Notes: generated from the letters alone by a model not told the origin. Counted from the first letter of the stretch, positions 6,577 through 16,048 are shown. The stretch is DNA of 64,000 nt from SABI01 sp963677695 (GCA_963677695.2 CAXXUJ010000001.1:558001-622000); one strand, 5' to 3'. Numbers and translations: made by a program.

Positions 6577-8088
6577 ATCAGACTACGGGGGCTTTTCCAT
6601 ACCACATCATCAATAAAGCAGCGACTCATGCTTTTCATCTTCATCAGCATTCTGTGTATCACTGCCCTGAGCACCTTCACCCTCACTACAGCCTTCGGCT
6701 ACCTCAACACCTATGAGGATGATATCACGAAGAATGCCGATATCTATGCGCTTTCAAGCATGATCGCACAGAACAACTATGCCTTCGAGCAGTACATGCT
6801 CTACGGGAACGTGAATTCCCTTGAAATGTACGAGGCAGCTGAACCCCGTCTCTTCACCCTCGTATCGCAGGTCAGAAGGCAGAACAAGGGGGACCTGGAA
6901 GCCTATTTCCAGATCAATGCGATAGACTACGGTCTGCAGGCCTACTACCGCTACGGAACAGAAGCAGTCAGGCTTAAATCAGAGGGGAAGGAGGCAGCCT
7001 CGTTCACCGCTCCCCTCCTTATGGCACGAAAGATCTATACCTACATCGATATCTATGTGCAGAACCTGATCTCAATACGGCTTGCCGAGCTCGCACAGCT
7101 CCATAACGATCAGGTTGGACAGGTGTACCTGATCAGACTGATCAGCTTTATCGGAATAGGAGTCATGGCACTCCTGTTCATTGTCTTCGGTCTCCTGTTT
7201 TCCTCAGGGCTCTCACGTCCTATCAGTGCCCTTGCGCGAAGCGCAGCCCGTATAGCCGACGGAGAACTCGATATAGAATGCCCGAAAACAGAGAGAAAGG
7301 ATGAAATCGGAACGCTCACCCATGCCTTTCAGACCATGACACGGAATATAAGGGAGATGGTGGCAAGCCTGCAGGATAAGGCTGAACTGGAGCGGCAGCT
7401 GATGGCGGATGAAGTGAAACTGATCGAACTGACCAAGTCGATGCAGGAAGCACAGCTTCTCAACCTTCAGGCTCAGATCAACCCCCACTTCCTTTTCAAT
7501 ACCCTAAACACTATCTCGCGCATGTCGATGTTCGAACAGGCACCGAAGACGGTACGTCTGATCAACTCGATCTCGAACCTCCTGCGCCTTTCCCTCTCCC
7601 ATGAAGTCCGTCTCATCCCGTTACAGGAGGAGCTTGATCTCCTCAATGAGTATATCCATATCCAGGAAACGCGCTTCGGTGACCGTATCTCCTTTTCCCT
7701 CACTATCTCAACCGATATAGAAGATATCTTCATCCCTCTCTTCACTCTTCAGCCTCTTGTGGAAAATGCCGTAAAACACGGACTTGAACCGAAGGAGGAA
7801 GGGGGAACCGTTGCTATCCGCATTGAGTCCTTGTCGGAGGATGAAAGCTATGCCCTTTTAACCATCAGTGATAACGGGAAGGGATTTGATCCTGAGATAG
7901 GGACTTCCTCCCGAGGTGATGAAGAAAAAAAGGTGAGGACCGGTATAGGGGTTGAGAATGTGAAGAAGAGGCTGCACCTGTTTTTTCAGGGTACCGAGCG
8001 TTTCTCTCTTTCCAGTACGAAAGGCAGTGGTACGGAAGTGAGGATCATCATTCCGAGGAGGGGCAATGCTGAGAATACTGATAGCTGA
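6577..8088 (+). CDS. LytS-family sensor histidine kinase (HAMP + His_kinase)
   Basis: The membrane sensor kinase has TM1 near residues 15-40, an extracytoplasmic helical domain to about 180, TM2, a HAMP linker ending in ALARSAARIADGELD, then QINPHFLFNTLN (phospho-acceptor His), PLVENAVKHGLE (N box) and DNGKGFDPE (G box). The first ATG (6628) falls inside the basic lead-in to TM1 and has no ribosome-binding site. AGGAGG at 6564-6569 points instead to ATC 6577, giving a normal N-terminus, (M)RLRGLFHTTSSIKQRL. The stop overlaps the response regulator gene by 23 bp. It probably controls TRAP operon 1 just downstream. The start choice is tentative. Confidence 0.85.
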   Translation: MRLRGLFHTTSSIKQRLMLFIFISILCITALSTFTLTTAFGYLNTYEDDITKNADIYALSSMIAQNNYAFEQYMLYGNVNSLEMYEAAEPRLFTLVSQVRRQNKGDLEAYFQINAIDYGLQAYYRYGTEAVRLKSEGKEAASFTAPLLMARKIYTYIDIYVQNLISIRLAELAQLHNDQVGQVYLIRLISFIGIGVMALLFIVFGLLFSSGLSRPISALARSAARIADGELDIECPKTERKDEIGTLTHAFQTMTRNIREMVASLQDKAELERQLMADEVKLIELTKSMQEAQLLNLQAQINPHFLFNTLNTISRMSMFEQAPKTVRLINSISNLLRLSLSHEVRLIPLQEELDLLNEYIHIQETRFGDRISFSLTISTDIEDIFIPLFTLQPLVENAVKHGLEPKEEGGTVAIRIESLSEDESYALLTISDNGKGFDPEIGTSSRGDEEKKVRTGIGVENVKKRLHLFFQGTERFSLSSTKGSGTEVRIIIPRRGNAENTDS

Positions 8089-9685
8089 GGATGAAGTTCT
8101 GGAGCGCGAAGCACTGAAACTCATCATTCAGAAGAACATGGCTTCGATTCTGGAGGTGGAGGAGGCGGCAAACGGAAGGTCCGCCCTCTCCCGTATCGCG
8201 TCGTTCAAACCCGATATCGTCTTTCTCGATATCCACATGCCCGGGCTCAATGGGATAGAGACGGCAAAGAAGATCAAACAGATCGACCCTCAGATCCGCA
8301 TTGTGTTCCTCACCGCCTATAACGAATTCGAGTACGCCCATGAAGCGATTCGAATCGGAGTGGAGGATTTCATTGTCAAACCGGCGAGCGAGGAGAGGAT
8401 CGTGGATCTCCTGAATACGCTCATCTCTACTCTCTCAAAAGAAAAGCAGGAGAGGATAGAACGGGAGAATGCGGAACTGCGCCTCGATACCTTCTCCCTC
8501 TACCTTGAAACCGAATTTGTCTATTCGATGGCGGTAAGGGGTATGAGCGTGGAAAAATACACCTCCTTCAGTTCGATTCTCGACCGTGATATAGCAGGGG
8601 GAAGAGGAGGACTGCTGAAAATTCACTACGATTCATACCCCCTCTCAGTCGATACCGGCTACCAGCGCGATGTACTGAAAAAGCGAGTCATAGCCCTCAT
8701 CCGTACCGCACTCGCTGAGAAGGGAGTTGCCCTGATGGTGAACCTTGAGAGTTCTTCCCCCTTCCTTTTCTTCCACTGTACCGACACCTGCGATTCCCTC
8801 GTCTCTGACGAGATCTTCAGGTCGCTTCTGAAAGAGATTGTCTCACACATTCTTAAAGCCCTCTCTCTGAGAGTCGATATCGGCTACGGGAGAGTGTTCA
8901 TGAAGCCGGAGAATGGAAAGGCCTCCTTTCAGGAAGCAAGAAGGAATTTCATAGGTATTGAGGAATCTGTTCAGAGTATCATTGAAACTACACCCGCAGA
9001 AGAGAACAACAGGGGAGAGCACTCCCCTGACACCCTCCCCCTCGAATTCGAACTGGAAATCGAAGAGGCTCTCATCCAGGGAGAAAGCACACAGGTGTTC
9101 GATACCTTTTCTGCCATCCAGCTATGGTTTCAGACCTCTTCCCTGCCCCTCTCTGCACAGAAGAAACTTCTTGGTGAACTCTCAGTTGTACTCCGTCACG
9201 CAGTGACCATGCACCTCCGTTCCCAGGTGACCCTGCGTGCCGATCAGAACATCAGTGAAAGCGTATCGGTTGAGCAGCTCTACACCGACTTCTCGATCCT
9301 TCTTCATGAACTCTCCGATCTGATTTCAAGCGAATACCGTGAAGCCGATTCCTCGGTCATAACGAGTGCGAAGGAGTACATGCGCTCCCACTACAAAAGC
9401 TCGATATCACTTGAGGAGATCGCAGATTACTGCGGCCTCTCAACCGCTTATTTCAGCCGACTCTTTAAAAGGGAAACCGACAGTAATGTCATCGAATACC
9501 TGACAAGACTGAGACTGCAGGAAGCGAAGCTTCTGCTTCGGGGTACCGATCTATCGATGAAGGAGATCAGCACTGCGGTAGGCTATAACGATGCGAACTA
9601 TTTCACCCGGGTATTCAACCGGGTGGAGAACTGTTCCCCCACCTCCTACCGGAGCAAAAAAATACTAAAAGAGCAAAAAATGTAA
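8066..9685 (+). CDS. YesN-type response regulator (REC + AraC HTH)
   Basis: The 539-residue regulator has a receiver domain at 1-120 with acidic pair E8/D9, phospho-acceptor aspartate in IVFLDIHMPG near 55, T/A in VFLTAYNE and K near 105. A long middle region of no recognised family follows. The last 100 residues are a double helix-turn-helix AraC domain (ISLEEIADYCGLSTAYFSRLF and a second HTH before the C-terminus). It overlaps the kinase gene by 23 bp, so the pair is coupled. The likely target is the TRAP operon 139 nt downstream on the same strand. Confidence 0.93.
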   Translation: MLRILIAEDEVLEREALKLIIQKNMASILEVEEAANGRSALSRIASFKPDIVFLDIHMPGLNGIETAKKIKQIDPQIRIVFLTAYNEFEYAHEAIRIGVEDFIVKPASEERIVDLLNTLISTLSKEKQERIERENAELRLDTFSLYLETEFVYSMAVRGMSVEKYTSFSSILDRDIAGGRGGLLKIHYDSYPLSVDTGYQRDVLKKRVIALIRTALAEKGVALMVNLESSSPFLFFHCTDTCDSLVSDEIFRSLLKEIVSHILKALSLRVDIGYGRVFMKPENGKASFQEARRNFIGIEESVQSIIETTPAEENNRGEHSPDTLPLEFELEIEEALIQGESTQVFDTFSAIQLWFQTSSLPLSAQKKLLGELSVVLRHAVTMHLRSQVTLRADQNISESVSVEQLYTDFSILLHELSDLISSEYREADSSVITSAKEYMRSHYKSSISLEEIADYCGLSTAYFSRLFKRETDSNVIEYLTRLRLQEAKLLLRGTDLSMKEISTAVGYNDANYFTRVFNRVENCSPTSYRSKKILKEQKM

Positions 9686-9824
9686 GACAGGGCTTTCGAC
9701 AACGGGATTGATTTCCTTGAGATGTGAAAAAAAGTGATGAATCTGCATCCGTAATGTGCAGAGCTTTCTCAGAACGGCGGATGTAGACTGAGAACGTACC
9801 AACAATATACCAAGGAGGATTATT

Positions 9825-10826
9825 ATGGTAAAGAAATTGTTAGTTCTCACTCTTGCTGCTGTACTCGTCGGAGGTTTGATGTTCGCAGCAGGACAGACTG
9901 AAGCAGCCTCATCGGCTGAACCGATCGTTCTCAGACTCGCAGAGACCCATGCGGCTGACTACCCCACCACACAGGGTGACTATGAGTTTGCACGGCTCGT
10001 TGAAGAAAGAACAGACGGAAGAATCAAGATCGAAGTATATCCGGGATCACAGCTCGGTGAGGAAAGAGCAGTCATCGAACAGGTTCAGTTCGGCGCCATC
10101 GACTTCACCCGTGTAAGCATCTCTCCCCTCGCAGCATTCTCACCAAACCTGAATGCTCTTCAGATGCCTTATCTCTACCGCAACCCCGACCACATGTGGC
10201 AGGTACTTAACAGCGACATCGGAGATGAATTCCTTGCCAGCATGACTGACGCAGGATTTGTCGGCCTTTCCTGGTTTGATTCCGGTGCAAGAAGCTTCTA
10301 CAACTCAGTACGTCCCATCACTTCAGTTGCAGACCTGAAGGGACTGAAGATCAGAGTACAGGAAAGCGATCTCATGGTCGGTCTCGTCGAAGCTCTCGGA
10401 GCTGTCGCTACACCGATGCCGTTCGGCGAAGTCTACAGTGCCATCCAGACCGGTATCATCGACGGCGCAGAGAACAACTGGCCGAGCTACTACTCCACCA
10501 GTCACTTCGAAGTGGCACAGTACTATACTCTTGACGAACATACCCGCGTCCCTGAAATCACGATCGCAAGTAAGATCGCGATGGATAAACTCTCAGCTGC
10601 AGATCAGGCGATCATCAAGCAGGCTGCAAAAGACAGCATGGCTTTCCAGATCCAGGCCTGGGCAGATTATGAGAAGGTCGCAGAAGATGCAATCAGAGCA
10701 AACGGAAACGAGATCACCTATCTTGATGACAACTCGGAATTCCAGGCGGCAATGCAGCCTCTGTATGATGCACTTTCACCAGAACTGAAAGCTGTCGTGG
10801 CAAAAATTCAGGCTGTCGGTAAGTAA
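9825..10826 (+). CDS. dctP: TRAP transporter solute-binding protein, operon 1 (DctP family)
   Basis: This 333-residue periplasmic binding protein has a signal peptide (MVKKLLVLTLAAVLVGGLMFA) and the DctP fold. The ligand-carboxylate arginine lies in GLKIRVQESD, followed by the typical PMPFGEVYSAIQTGIIDGAE segment. The presence of the Arg suggests an acid ligand, probably a sugar acid or dicarboxylate; the exact one is unknown. AAGGAGG precedes ATG. A hairpin lies between it and the membrane-subunit genes, which should keep the binding protein in excess. Confidence 0.93.
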   Translation: MVKKLLVLTLAAVLVGGLMFAAGQTEAASSAEPIVLRLAETHAADYPTTQGDYEFARLVEERTDGRIKIEVYPGSQLGEERAVIEQVQFGAIDFTRVSISPLAAFSPNLNALQMPYLYRNPDHMWQVLNSDIGDEFLASMTDAGFVGLSWFDSGARSFYNSVRPITSVADLKGLKIRVQESDLMVGLVEALGAVATPMPFGEVYSAIQTGIIDGAENNWPSYYSTSHFEVAQYYTLDEHTRVPEITIASKIAMDKLSAADQAIIKQAAKDSMAFQIQAWADYEKVAEDAIRANGNEITYLDDNSEFQAAMQPLYDALSPELKAVVAKIQAVGK

Positions 10827-10844
10827 CAGACCTGTTGTATAATG

Positions 10845-10900
10845 AAAGAGGCTTCAGCTTGGAGCGCTGGACAGCAGCTCCGGCGAAGTCTCTTTTTCTT
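10845..10900 (+). terminator. Intra-operon hairpin after the operon 1 binding-protein gene
   Basis: AAAGAGGCTTC (10845-10855) pairs imperfectly with GAAGTCTCTTT (10885-10894) and is followed by TTTCTT. It looks like a leaky terminator or an mRNA 3'-end stabiliser that lowers downstream expression. Confidence 0.55.
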
Positions 10901-10920
10901 GCAGCTGAGAAGGAGGCTCT

Positions 10921-11481
10921 ATGACCATGATACGCAAGCGGATCATATTCGCGATTAACACCATTCATAACTGTTTTGTCATCTTTGCCATGTTTCTGAT
11001 CGTGCTGATGACCATCATCATAGCACTGAACGTATTCATGAGATATGTACTGAATTCGGGGCTGCAGTGGGGCGAGGAGGTGGCCAAACTTCTTGTTGTC
11101 TGGTTCACCTATATAGCCATGGCTGTCGGTGTGAAACAGGGACTGCACATTTCTCTGCAGCTTCTTCCTGAATCGAAGATGCCTCCCTGGGCGAACAAGG
11201 CAATGGAATACATCAAGATAGGTGTCATTCTTATCACAGCTGCAGTGATGGTCATCTTCGGATTCAGACTCCTGCAGTTCACAAGCACTTCCATCATGCC
11301 GGCCACGAAATGGCCGAGCTCCACCCTATACCTGATCGTACCCTTCAGTGGAATCCTGATCCTCTTCGAAGCGATCCTCAATATCTTCCGGCTTGAGGAT
11401 GAAGTCGAGTCTATGGAAACACTTCTGGACAAATTCGCATCGAAAGGAAAAAAACGGAAAGTAACAAAGGAGGAGAACTGA
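10921..11481 (+). CDS. dctQ: TRAP transporter small membrane subunit, operon 1 (DctQ family)
   Basis: The 186-residue protein has four predicted membrane helices: near 10-37, 55-75 (VWFTYIAMAVGVKQGLHISL), 94-118 and 130-152. That is the DctQ pattern, with GVKQGLH typical of the second helix. It forms the sodium-coupled membrane complex with DctM. A basic cytoplasmic tail ends the protein. AAGGAGG precedes ATG 10921; an in-frame ATG three codons later is also possible. It is separated from dctM by one base, so the two are translated together. Confidence 0.9.
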   Translation: MTMIRKRIIFAINTIHNCFVIFAMFLIVLMTIIIALNVFMRYVLNSGLQWGEEVAKLLVVWFTYIAMAVGVKQGLHISLQLLPESKMPPWANKAMEYIKIGVILITAAVMVIFGFRLLQFTSTSIMPATKWPSSTLYLIVPFSGILILFEAILNIFRLEDEVESMETLLDKFASKGKKRKVTKEEN

Positions 11482-11482
11482 T

Positions 11483-12778
11483 ATGGCTCATCAATTCGCA
11501 TCCACACTGCTGATCGGACTCTTTGTCCTTCTTCTTGTTGTCAGGGTCCCCATCACCTTCTCACTCATCATTGCGGCCTCAGCGACCGCAGTCTATCTTG
11601 ATATCACCCTCCTATCCATCGTACAGCGCATGGTGCAGGGAGTGAATGTCTTCTCCCTTCTGGCAATACCGTTCTTCATCCTCGCAGGAGAGATCATGAG
11701 CCGTGGAGGGATATCGCGCCGTCTCATCATGTTCTCCAATCTTCTGATAGGAAGGATGAGGGGCGGACTTGCTCAGGTCAATATTCTTGCCAGCATGTTC
11801 TTCGGAGGAATATCCGGTTCAGCGGTAGCAGATGTCTCTTCTATCGGAACGATACTGATTCCGATGATGAAGGACAAAGGATACGATGCCGACTATTCGG
11901 TCGGAATCACAGTGACCAGCGCCTGTCAGGGAGTCATCATTCCGCCCAGTCACAATATGATCATCTATGCCCTAGCCGCAGGCGGCGTTTCAGTCGGACG
12001 CCTCTTCCTCGGTGGCTTCATCCCCGGTGTCCTCCTGGGTGTCTCTCTTATGATTCTCAGCTTCTTCATCGCGGTGAAACGAGGGTATCCGAAGGAACCG
12101 AAGTACTCACTGAAAGAATCAATGAGGATATCCAAGGACGCATTCCTCGGACTGCTGACCGCAGTGATCATCATAGGCGGAGTCATATCGGGAGTGTTCA
12201 CAGCAACCGAATCGGCTGCGATAGCCTGTGTGTATGCATTCATCATCACCTTCTTCGTCTACCGTGAGATATCACTCAGAGTATTCCCGAAGATCCTCTA
12301 TGCATCACTGAAAACCCTTGCAATGGTCATGAGCCTCATAGCAGCCGCAAGCGCATTCGGATGGCTCCTCGCCTACCTGAAAATACCTGCAGCAGCGACC
12401 AATGCACTGCTGACACTTACAAGCAACAGAATACTTCTTCTCCTTCTCATCAACCTTCTCCTGCTGGTGCTCGGCACCATTATGGACATGGCACCGCTTA
12501 TTCTTATCACCACCCCGATCCTCTACCCCGTGGTCGTGGGAACCCTAGGCATGAGTCCCATTCAGTTCGGCGTCATGCTGATTCTGAACCTCGGTATCGG
12601 ACTGGCAACCCCACCGGTAGGATCAGCACTCTTTGTCGGCTGCGCAATCGGGAAAATATCGATAGAGAAAGCGACGAAAGCGATGCTCCCCCTCTATTCG
12701 GCAATGATTGTCGTTCTCATGCTTGTCACCTTCGTTCCTCAGATAGTGATGTACATCCCCACCCTGGTCATGGGCTGA
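11483..12778 (+). CDS. dctM: TRAP transporter large membrane subunit, operon 1 (DctM family)
   Basis: The 431-residue protein has about 12 membrane helices and the DctM hallmarks: IPFFILAGEIMSRGGIS near 58-76, GRMRGGLAQVNI, GGISGSAVAD, and GLATPPVGSALFVG near the end. It is the permease that drives substrate import with a Na+ gradient. It follows dctQ with a 1-bp gap and closes TRAP operon 1. Perfect hairpins follow at 12804-12825 and 12961-12981. Confidence 0.94.
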   Translation: MAHQFASTLLIGLFVLLLVVRVPITFSLIIAASATAVYLDITLLSIVQRMVQGVNVFSLLAIPFFILAGEIMSRGGISRRLIMFSNLLIGRMRGGLAQVNILASMFFGGISGSAVADVSSIGTILIPMMKDKGYDADYSVGITVTSACQGVIIPPSHNMIIYALAAGGVSVGRLFLGGFIPGVLLGVSLMILSFFIAVKRGYPKEPKYSLKESMRISKDAFLGLLTAVIIIGGVISGVFTATESAAIACVYAFIITFFVYREISLRVFPKILYASLKTLAMVMSLIAAASAFGWLLAYLKIPAAATNALLTLTSNRILLLLLINLLLLVLGTIMDMAPLILITTPILYPVVVGTLGMSPIQFGVMLILNLGIGLATPPVGSALFVGCAIGKISIEKATKAMLPLYSAMIVVLMLVTFVPQIVMYIPTLVMG

Positions 12779-12803
12779 CAGACACATCGAGAAGAAAAGC
12801 AGA

Positions 12804-12825
12804 GGTCCCTGAACATTCAGGGACC
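12804..12825 (+). terminator. Terminator-like hairpin after TRAP operon 1
   Basis: GGTCCCTGAA and TTCAGGGACC form a perfect 10-bp stem with a 2-nt centre, 26 bp after the dctM stop. The following AATTATTT is only weakly T-rich. Confidence 0.6.
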
Positions 12826-12880
12826 AATTATTTGGAGAGCGTTTTTCCAGTTATCGATAGGTTTTCTTCTTACGACGACT

Positions 12881-12914
12881 GTAACCTGCGTTATAGTAAT
12901 CACTTTACTATAAC
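12881..12914. repeat. Dispersed palindromic element, copy 2
   Basis: GTTATAGTA (12890-12898) and TACTATAAC (12906-12914) form a perfect 9-bp inverted repeat. Together with the leading GTAACC it aligns, with one indel, to the elements at 3555 and 16939. It sits between convergent TRAP operons, with no ATPase gene beside it. Confidence 0.5.
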
Positions 12915-12960
12915 GAGTGGGTATTGAAGAGTGATTGTACTCCTCATGATTTTTCATTCT

Positions 12961-12981
12961 CCAGCCCCCTAGGGAGGCTGG
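12961..12981. terminator. Hairpin at the end of TRAP operon 2
   Basis: CCAGCC (12961-12966) and GGCTGG (12976-12981) flank a CCC/GGG inner stem. It lies 15 bp beyond the minus-strand dctM stop and may serve both convergent operons. Confidence 0.5.
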
Positions 12982-12996
12982 GTTATCTTTACATTC

Positions 12997-14274
12997 TTAT
13001 CTACCGATGATTCCCGGAAGCCATAATGAGATTTCAGGAATATACGTCACCAGGATGAGTACAGTAAACATCCCTACGAAGAACGGGACAAATCCTCTGA
13101 AGGCTTCTTTCATATTTATCCCCGCAATTGAACAGGATACGAATAGACATGCACCGACTGGAGGAGTAAACAGCCCTATACCAAGGTTCGTCACAACAAT
13201 GATTGCAAAGTGTATGGGATCTACGCCGAGTTCCATCGCGATAGGAGCAAGGACCGGAACGAATATGATCATGGCAGGAGTAAGGTCAAGAATCGCACCG
13301 GCAATGAGAAGGACGATATTGAAAATCATCAGAAGTATGATCCGGTTATGAGTAAAACTCAGGAGAGCCTGGGCTATCTTGAACGGAAGCTGCTGGCTTG
13401 TGATGATCCAGCTGAAGGCGGTAGCCGCCGCAACCATAAGCATGACCATTCCGTTTATCTTCAGGGTATCGATGATAATTCCCGGAATATCTTTGAGAGA
13501 AAACGCCTTGTAGACAAAGAATCCAAGGATGAAAGAGTAGACTACGGCAAGCATTGCAGCTTCGGTAGGTGTGACGATGCCTCCGAGGATACCTCCAAGT
13601 ACGATAACGATCGCAAGCAGAGGGAGAATCCCGTCCAACGTTGTGATGACAGCTTCCTTGAAGGAAAATTTCTCATCTCTAGGGAAGTCATATTTCTGCG
13701 CCATGATGAAGCTGATCAGCATGAGGACAAAACCGACGAGAATCCCGGGGATCGCACCTGCGATGAACAGCGTACTGATCGACTGATTCATCAGAATTCC
13801 ATAAATAACAAGGGGGATGCTCGGTGGTATCAGGATACCGATGACTGAACTCGTTGCTGTGACTGCAACACTGAAGTCCTTCGTATATCCTTTCTCTATC
13901 ATTGATGGGATAAGAATGGATCCGATCGAGGAAGAATCTGCTGTTGCTGATCCGGTAATTCCTGCAAACAACATGCTGACCACGATATTGATATAAGCAA
14001 GCCCGCCCTTAAAACGTCCGACCATGATGGCTGAAAGTTTAATGAGTCGCTGTGATATACCTCCGCTGGCCATCAGTTTTCCTGCCAGGATGAAGAGGGG
14101 AATCGCAATAAGGGTGAAGGAATCGAGTCCGGCATACATTCTCTGAGGAAGCATAACCATAGGAACAAAAGAAGAGAAAGAGACCCAGGTCATAGAAGAG
14201 AGACCGAGGACGAATGCAATAGGTACTGATACAAGTGTCAGTACGATGAATACGATAAACATGACAGCAATCAT
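12997..14274 (-). CDS. dctM: TRAP transporter large membrane subunit, operon 2 (DctM family)
   Basis: The 425-residue permease has about 12 helices and the same landmarks as its paralogues: IPLFILAGKLMASGGIS, GRFKGGLAYINI, GITGSATAD and GLFTPPVGACLFV. I take ATG 14274, which follows GGAGGAA and overlaps the dctQ stop as ATGA. The longer open frame runs back through dctQ in another phase. It is the last gene of TRAP operon 2. Confidence 0.93.
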   Translation of the reverse strand: MIAVMFIVFIVLTLVSVPIAFVLGLSSMTWVSFSSFVPMVMLPQRMYAGLDSFTLIAIPLFILAGKLMASGGISQRLIKLSAIMVGRFKGGLAYINIVVSMLFAGITGSATADSSSIGSILIPSMIEKGYTKDFSVAVTATSSVIGILIPPSIPLVIYGILMNQSISTLFIAGAIPGILVGFVLMLISFIMAQKYDFPRDEKFSFKEAVITTLDGILPLLAIVIVLGGILGGIVTPTEAAMLAVVYSFILGFFVYKAFSLKDIPGIIIDTLKINGMVMLMVAAATAFSWIITSQQLPFKIAQALLSFTHNRIILLMIFNIVLLIAGAILDLTPAMIIFVPVLAPIAMELGVDPIHFAIIVVTNLGIGLFTPPVGACLFVSCSIAGINMKEAFRGFVPFFVGMFTVLILVTYIPEISLWLPGIIGR

Positions 14275-14777
14275 CTTGTAGTTCCTCCGTTCTTCTGTTC
14301 TGTGAGCTCTGACACGAGCCTGATCATGATCGAAATCCCGTAGACCACCATGATTCCGAAACTCACCGGAATAATGAGATAGATATACGACATGGGTATT
14401 CTGGTCACTGAGGTTACCTGACGGGTAGTAATAGTCATGAGATAGATACCCTGAACGACCATTACAAAATTGAACAGGAATAGCAGCAACTGGATACACA
14501 GTTCGAGAACCAGACTCATCCTATGTCCGATATATTCCTTCACTACATCAAGTCTGATATGTTCGTTTCCCTTCATGACCATGGCGGCTCCCAAGAATGA
14601 AATCCATATGAAGAGAATTCTGCTCAACTCCTCGCTTGCAGCGAGAGGAGTCTTCAGCACGTATCTTGTAAGCACCTGTGCGAATGTAATTCCCAGAACA
14701 CCGAGAAATCCTATGACTCCCACGATATTCAGAGCTTTACTTATCCCGTGCTCCACTGTTTTCAATATCTTGCTCAT
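14271..14777 (-). CDS. dctQ: TRAP transporter small membrane subunit, operon 2 (DctQ family)
   Basis: The 168-residue protein has four predicted helices. The second carries LFIWISFLGAAMVMKGNEHI, the DctQ pattern of a helix with an acidic/His end. The start is uncertain: ATG 14777 has GGAT 8 nt upstream, and a TTG at 14789 is in frame but almost touches AAAGGGA. It overlaps dctM by 4 bp. A 207-bp gap with a hairpin separates it from the binding-protein gene. Confidence 0.88.
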   Translation of the reverse strand: MSKILKTVEHGISKALNIVGVIGFLGVLGITFAQVLTRYVLKTPLAASEELSRILFIWISFLGAAMVMKGNEHIRLDVVKEYIGHRMSLVLELCIQLLLFLFNFVMVVQGIYLMTITTRQVTSVTRIPMSYIYLIIPVSFGIMVVYGISIMIRLVSELTEQKNGGTTR

Positions 14778-14940
14778 TGTGATATCCAATCCCTTTGGCA
14801 GCCGAAGTCAGATTCTCCATCCTCCGGCTTATCCCTTTATTTTCATCTCATATATAATTGAAAAGCTGTACTTTCGGTTTTTATATGTGGAGACCTGACC
14901 GACAGACCCCTGACCGAAAAATCACAGCTTTGTGAAAGAA

Positions 14941-14965
14941 TTGCTGCCCCAACAAGAGGCAGCAA
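14941..14965 (-). terminator. Intra-operon hairpin after the operon 2 binding-protein gene
   Basis: TTGCTGCC (14941-14948) and GGCAGCAA (14958-14965) form a perfect 8-bp stem 20 bp past the dctP stop on the minus strand. TTCTTTC follows. The position matches the hairpins in TRAP operons 1 and 3. Confidence 0.55.
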
Positions 14966-14984
14966 CTCTTCAGATATACGTATC

Positions 14985-15974
14985 TTACTGAATATATTCT
15001 CTTGCAGCTTCGAGAATCTCAGCTCCGACCATGTCAACGTTCTTGTCAACAATGAAGCTGGTAGCATCTCTGAAGGAGGAGAGATCGAGTTCATTGATAA
15101 CCATACCTTCTGCTCTCAGGTCATCGAGAACTTCTTCTTCAAGTTCGTTCCAGAGATTCCATTCGAAATCCTGAGTCTTCGTAGCTGCATCCTTGATGAC
15201 TTTCTGCTGTGCAGGAGTGAGGGAGTCATAGACTCTTTTGCTCATTACGACAACGTTACAGTCATAGAAGTGGTTTGTGAGGGAGTAATACTTTGAAACT
15301 TCATAGAATTTCTGAGCATAGAGTGCTACTGCAGGCTGTTCTGCTCCGTCAACAACGCCCTGTCTGAGTGCAGTGTAGAGTTCGCTGTAAGCAAGAGGAG
15401 TAGCGATAGCTCCGAGGGTGTTCACAGTTTCGATCATGATAGGATCGTTGATAACTCTGATCTTTAATCCATTCAGGTCTGCCATGGAGTTGACCGGTTT
15501 TTTGCCGTTAAAAATACTTCTGAATCCGGTATCATAGAAAGCAAGGAGTTCAAAACCTGCTTCCTGAACGCTCTTTCTGAGAATATCTCCGACCTTTCCT
15601 TCAAGTGCGCTCTTCACCTCATCTTTTGAAACAAAGATATAAGGAAGGCTGAAAAGACTGAACTCAGGAGCAAATACGTTGAGTGCTCCAGCAGAGACTT
15701 TGGTGATCTCTACAGTACCGCTGCTCATACCTTCGAGTGATTCGCGTGCTGTTCCAAGCTGACTGTTCGGGAAAACCTGAACATCAAGACCAGCATCTGC
15801 AGCATTCACGAGCTCTGCAAAATGTCTGTCTGCCTTCAAGTGAGGGTTGTCTTCATTCACCTGATCAGAAAATTTCAACACAACAGTTGAACCTGCTTCA
15901 CTTGCTCCCTGAGCAAAAAGCGGTAGAAGTCCTACCAGGACAATAAGAAGTACGATTCCGATTCCTTTTTTCAT
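14985..15974 (-). CDS. dctP: TRAP transporter solute-binding protein, operon 2 (DctP family)
   Basis: The 329-residue binding protein has a signal peptide (MKKGIGIVLLIVLVGLLPLFA) and DctP motifs: GLKIRVINDPIMIE with the ligand arginine, and LAYSELYTALRQGVVDGAEQP. I use the second in-frame ATG (15974), which has AAGGAG 6 nt upstream; the first ATG abuts that site. It is the promoter-proximal gene of TRAP operon 2. A TGGT-N11-ACCA operator overlaps its promoter, so its expression is probably tied to the sugar-acid genes at 36-51 kb. Confidence 0.93.
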   Translation of the reverse strand: MKKGIGIVLLIVLVGLLPLFAQGASEAGSTVVLKFSDQVNEDNPHLKADRHFAELVNAADAGLDVQVFPNSQLGTARESLEGMSSGTVEITKVSAGALNVFAPEFSLFSLPYIFVSKDEVKSALEGKVGDILRKSVQEAGFELLAFYDTGFRSIFNGKKPVNSMADLNGLKIRVINDPIMIETVNTLGAIATPLAYSELYTALRQGVVDGAEQPAVALYAQKFYEVSKYYSLTNHFYDCNVVVMSKRVYDSLTPAQQKVIKDAATKTQDFEWNLWNELEEEVLDDLRAEGMVINELDLSSFRDATSFIVDKNVDMVGAEILEAAREYIQ

Positions 15975-16012
15975 AACCATCTCCTTTTTGTAGTAATACT
16001 ACTATGTATGAA

Positions 16013-16048
16013 TGGTATAATTATTCTACCATATTCGCGAACTGTCAA
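16013..16048 (-). promoter_or_regulatory. TRAP operon 2 promoter with TGGT-N11-ACCA operator
   Basis: On the minus strand a perfect TTGACA (16043-16048), a 17-nt spacer and AATAAT (16020-16025) form a strong promoter. The inverted repeat TGGT-N11-ACCA (16013-16031) covers the -10 box. The same 19-bp pattern occurs at 37996, 43624 and 51568. Confidence 0.7.

Noticed and set aside
6423..6716. 97-codon open frame overlapping the kinase start
   Set aside because: No domain and wrong phase for the kinase N-terminus; the stretch is better explained as promoter and leader.
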